Assembly (NCBI RefSeq): GCF_015477605.1
Contig: NZ_JADLQX010000027.1
Coordinates: forward strand, 1-64,000
Source: Nocardia amamiensis
Lineage (GTDB): Bacteria > Actinomycetota > Actinomycetes > Mycobacteriales > Mycobacteriaceae
Length of the DNA stretch: 64,000 nt
Reading direction: 5' to 3'
This document shows positions 60,262 through 64,000 of this stretch, piece by piece. The notes beneath the pieces are model-generated. The model did not search any database. It worked only from the letters and a program-made list of their open reading frames with translations, and had not been told where the DNA came from. Each line of letters opens with the position of its first letter. Position 1 is the first letter of the stretch. A program made the position numbers and the translations under genes.

Positions 60262-61233
60262 ATGAACACCGTGCAGCGGGCGTTCGCTCTCGGTCTCGGC
60301 GCCGCCCTGCTCCAGGCGTTGCTTCTGATCGCGTTTGCCTGGCCCGCCACGAATATCGCGCCCCGCGACCTGCCGCTGGCCGTCACCGGCCCGCAAGCCG
60401 GGATGGTTGTCGACAAGCTCGCCGAGCTCAGGCCCGGCGCCTTCGAGGTCAGCACGCTCGCGGACGAAGCCACCGCCCGAGCCGCGATCGCGGACCGGGA
60501 GGTCTACGGGGCAATCGTCACCGGAGACGGACGGCCGCGGTTGCTGATCGCCTCCGGTGCGAGTCCCGCTGTCGCGCAGCAGCTCACCCAGATCGGGCAG
60601 CAGTTGTCCGGCGCGCCCACGACCGGCGTGGAGGACGTGGTGCCCGCCGATCCGGACGATCCGCGCGGCGCGGCGTTCGGCGCTATGGTGCTGCCACTGG
60701 TGATGTCCGGTATCGCGGCGGGTGTGCTGCTCGCACTGCTGGTCCCCGCGGTCGGCGGCAAGGTGATCGGGCTGGTCACCTTCGGTGTCGCGGGCGGGCT
60801 GCTGAGCATGGCCGTCGTCCAGGGTTGGTTGTCGCTGGTGCCGGGGCCCTACCTGGTGCTCGCCTCGGTCGTCGGGCTGGTCTCGATCGTGGTCGCCGGT
60901 TCGGTGGTCGGGACCGCCGCCGTGCTCGGCCGCGCGGGTATCGGTATCGCCGCGATCACCATGTTGCTGATCGGCAACCCGTTCTCCGCGGCCACGTCGG
61001 CGCCGGAGTTGCTGCCGCAGCCGTGGGGTGCGATCGGCCAGCTGCTGCCGCCGGGCGCGGCCGCTTCACTGCTGCGCTCGGTCGCGTTCTTCGACGGCGC
61101 CGCTGCCGCCGGTCCGCTCGTGGTCCTGCTGGTCTGGGGCGTGGTCGTGCTTGCGCTGCTCGGCGTGGGCGCGCTGCGCGGTCGTTCCGCCGAGCCGCGG
61201 GAGTCGGCGCGGAATCCGGTGCCGGTGGGCTGA
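60262..61233 (+). CDS. multi-pass membrane protein, ABC-2/YhgE-like
   Basis: 323 residues from ATG 60262 with GGGAGA upstream. One N-terminal helix, an external loop of about 130 residues (DLPLAVTGPQAGMVVDKL), then about five closely spaced helices. The layout resembles the membrane part of YhgE/Pip or ABC-2 exporters without an ATPase. Controlled by the divergent TetR. Substrate unknown. Confidence 0.78.
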   Translation: MNTVQRAFALGLGAALLQALLLIAFAWPATNIAPRDLPLAVTGPQAGMVVDKLAELRPGAFEVSTLADEATARAAIADREVYGAIVTGDGRPRLLIASGASPAVAQQLTQIGQQLSGAPTTGVEDVVPADPDDPRGAAFGAMVLPLVMSGIAAGVLLALLVPAVGGKVIGLVTFGVAGGLLSMAVVQGWLSLVPGPYLVLASVVGLVSIVVAGSVVGTAAVLGRAGIGIAAITMLLIGNPFSAATSAPELLPQPWGAIGQLLPPGAAASLLRSVAFFDGAAAAGPLVVLLVWGVVVLALLGVGALRGRSAEPRESARNPVPVG

Positions 61234-61254
61234 AACTCGACGAACCGAGACGAC

Positions 61255-61285
61255 GGAGGGCCGTCCTCATTCGAGGCGGCCCTCC
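61255..61285. terminator. bidirectional terminator
   Basis: GGAGGGCCG (61255-61263) pairs with CGGCCCTCC (61277-61285); CCTC/GAGG pairs inside after a one-base bulge. It fills the gap between the convergent membrane protein and zur genes. Confidence 0.75.
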
Positions 61286-61290
61286 TGGCG

Positions 61291-61725
61291 TCACTTGTTC
61301 CGCTGCCGCGCCTCGACGCAGGACGTGCAGGTGCCGAACACCTCCAGGGTGTGGCTGATCTCGGTGAACCCGTGCTCGCACGCGATCGCCTCGGCCCACG
61401 CTTCGACGGTCGGGCCCTCCACCTCGACGGTGCGGCCGCAGTTCCGGCAGACCAGGTGGTGATGGTGGCCGGTGGAGCACTGGCGGTAGACCGATTCGCC
61501 GGAGTCGGTGCGCAGCACGTCCACCATGCCCGCGTCGGCCAGCGACTGCAGCGTCCGGTAGACCGTGGTCAGGCCGATGCCCTCGCCACGTTTACGCAGC
61601 TCGTCGTGTAGCTCCTGGGCGGAGCGGAACTCGTCGATGTCCCCGAGCAGCGCGGCGATTGCGCTGCGCTGTCTGGTGCTGCGGATGCCGACCGGTTTCT
61701 GCGGAGCGGCCGTGTTGTCTGGCAC
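61291..61725 (-). CDS. zur: zinc uptake regulator Zur (FurB)
   Basis: 144 residues, Fur family. Winged helix GIGLTTVYRTLQSLADAGMV; metal sites HHHHLVCRNCGRTVEVEG and CTSCVEARQR. With zinc bound it represses zinc uptake genes. Starts 3 bp after the smtB stop, so both are one operon, as in Rv2358-Rv2359. Confidence 0.95.
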   Translation of the reverse strand: MPDNTAAPQKPVGIRSTRQRSAIAALLGDIDEFRSAQELHDELRKRGEGIGLTTVYRTLQSLADAGMVDVLRTDSGESVYRQCSTGHHHHLVCRNCGRTVEVEGPTVEAWAEAIACEHGFTEISHTLEVFGTCTSCVEARQRNK

Positions 61726-61728
61726 GAA

Positions 61729-62073
61729 TCACCCTTCCTCGGCGTGTGCGACGGCGTCGACGACGATGTGCGCCAGATGGTCGTCGACGAGTTCGTAGAG
61801 CACCTCGCGACCCGACCGCTCCCCGTGCACGACGCCAGCGGCCTTGAGGATACGCAGATGCTGACTGACCAGTGGTTGGGTGACACCGAGGGCGTCGACC
61901 AACTCGTGCACACAGCGCGGCGACTCGCGCAACTGCAGCACGATAGCAATACGAACCGGGGCTGCCAGCGCCCGCAACAACTCACCCGCGTCCTCCAGCA
62001 CGGTCCGCGCGGGAACCGGCGCCGGGCCGGGCGACCGATACGGGTTGTGTGGCGCGGCGGTCTCGGTAGTCAT
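61729..62073 (-). CDS. smtB: ArsR/SmtB family zinc-responsive repressor
   Basis: 114 residues. HTH CVHELVDALGVTQPLVSQHLRIL. The C-terminal helix has the alpha-5 zinc motif DxHx10HxxE (DDHLAHIVVDAVAHAEE). Zinc binding releases DNA, so zur is expressed when zinc is plentiful. AAGGAG lies before the ATG. Two dyads upstream are likely SmtB/Zur sites. Confidence 0.93.
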   Translation of the reverse strand: MTTETAAPHNPYRSPGPAPVPARTVLEDAGELLRALAAPVRIAIVLQLRESPRCVHELVDALGVTQPLVSQHLRILKAAGVVHGERSGREVLYELVDDHLAHIVVDAVAHAEEG

Positions 62074-62086
62074 GTCACCAACTCCT

Positions 62087-62135
62087 TAATGGAAAGCATT
62101 ACCAGTTTGCATATGCACAGGTGCGCATGTCAAAC
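62087..62135 (-). promoter_or_regulatory. zinc-regulator sites upstream of smtB
   Basis: TAATGGAAAGCATTA (62087-62101) is a perfect TAATG/CATTA dyad resembling Zur boxes. CATATGCAC (62110-62118) and GTGCGCATG (62121-62129), with GTTTG/CAAAC outside, form a longer imperfect dyad of the SmtB kind. Both lie between the smtB start and glyS. Confidence 0.55.
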
Positions 62136-62269
62136 GGACGCGCGGGTACCGTGCGGTTGAAACCGGCCATCGCAGTGCCGATAGGCTGGGCACAATCGCA
62201 GCGCCGACGCAAAACTATTGTGTGGGGGCAAATCAACAATCCGACTCGCAGTGGATGGAGAATTCTCGC

Positions 62270-63661
<1,392 letters not shown>

Positions 63662-63674
63662 CTTCGCCAAGCCT

Positions 63675-63704
63675 CGCCCCGTGGCCGTCATCGGCCACGG
63701 GGCG
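63675..63704. terminator. strong terminator after glyS
   Basis: CGCCCCGTGGCCG and CGGCCACGGGGCG pair over 13 bp around a TCAT loop; outer CCAA/TTGG can extend it. It serves glyS and the convergent membrane protein gene. Confidence 0.8.
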
Positions 63705-63711
63705 TTGGCGT

Positions 63712-64000
63712 TCAGGAAGCGTTCTTGCGCACGATGATCCCGATCGTCGTCGGAATGAGCAGCGCGATGCCCCAGGGCACCGCCACCCAGAACGGCCAGA
63801 AGTATCCCGCACCGGTCGCCAGGTAGATCGCCACGCACAGCGCGTTGACGAAAACCCACGGAATCCACATGATCGTGACCCACTGCGGGATGCCTTTGGC
63901 CGGAGCCGGTCGCGAATTCCGTTGCGCGGGAAGGTCGGACAGCAATGGCGTCAGTTCGCCATAGGTCTTGGCGGCGTATACCTGCTGCAGTCGTTCGTCG
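63712..64000 (-). CDS. DUF1707-type protein with 2TM domain (partial)
   Basis: The C-terminal 95 or so residues of a gene that enters from beyond the window end. DERLQQVYAAKTYGELTPLL is the end of a DUF1707 domain. Two membrane helices follow (IMWIPWVFVNALCVAIYLAT and PFWVAVPWGIALLIPTTIG), then a basic end. Function unknown. Confidence 0.75.
   Translation of the reverse strand, partial: DERLQQVYAAKTYGELTPLLSDLPAQRNSRPAPAKGIPQWVTIMWIPWVFVNALCVAIYLATGAGYFWPFWVAVPWGIALLIPTTIGIIVRKNAS

Overview
The window looks like chromosomal DNA of a high-GC Mycobacteriales actinobacterium, most likely Nocardia or a close Nocardiaceae relative. GC is high, GTG starts are common, and the gene order follows the Mycobacterium tuberculosis Rv2400c-Rv2357c neighbourhood as I remember it: subI-cysTWA; che1/cysH/nirA; hemW; hrcA-dnaJ2-rsmE; phoH-ybeY-corC-like-Rv2365c-like-era; amiA2; recO; uppS; Rv2360c-like; zur-smtB; glyS. 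Accessory genes are inserted between these blocks. No rRNA, tRNA or CRISPR array was seen.

Layout. 0.2-5.1 kb: two small membrane proteins, then the sulfate ABC importer subI-cysT-cysW-cysA. 5.6-13.4 kb: two membrane-anchored Hsp70-like ATPases bracketing an AurF-type diiron oxygenase, an FprB-type ferredoxin/ferredoxin reductase and an SDR. 13.6-19.3 kb: HAD phosphatase, VOC protein divergent from a WYL regulator, SGNH hydrolase and MFS exporter divergent from a TetR regulator. 19.8 kb: a 23-residue peptide gene with an ideal ribosome-binding site and its own terminator. 20-25.8 kb: sulfate assimilation operon nirA-cysH-cysD-cysN-che1 on the minus strand, preceded by a Cys-codon leader peptide and an attenuator-like hairpin region. 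26-32.2 kb: SnoaL-like protein behind a MerR/SoxR-type operator, hemW, AraC regulator and three consecutive alpha/beta hydrolases. 32.5-41.5 kb: the conserved hrcA-to-era block, interrupted by an IS200/IS605-type element with an intact tnpB and a truncated tnpA.

41.5-53.9 kb is an accessory island between era and amiA2, genes that are neighbours in mycobacteria. Its left edge carries an imperfect duplication of the 3-prime end of era. Its core (43.5-49.3 kb) is an XRE-TPR regulator divergent from a compact operon of two unknown proteins, a dTMP-kinase-like P-loop kinase, an HhH-GPD glycosylase-like protein and a B12-binding-type radical SAM enzyme, met by a convergent NUDIX gene. Broken copies of the first operon gene and of the NUDIX gene lie further right, which suggests an old tandem duplication of the island. 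The combination of kinase, glycosylase fold, radical SAM and NUDIX suggests chemistry on a nucleotide or a DNA base. It is the best candidate here for an undescribed system.

54-64 kb: amidase; an alpha/beta hydrolase-TetR pair behind a perfect 21-bp palindrome; recO; uppS; a TetR/membrane-protein pair with inverted operator copies; the zinc regulators smtB-zur; glyS; and the end of a DUF1707-type membrane protein that runs off the window. Sulfur uptake (subI-cysTWA) and reduction (cysDN-cysH-nirA, with che1 supplying siroheme) together form a complete route from external sulfate to sulfide, apart from APS kinase, which this APS-reductase pathway does not need.
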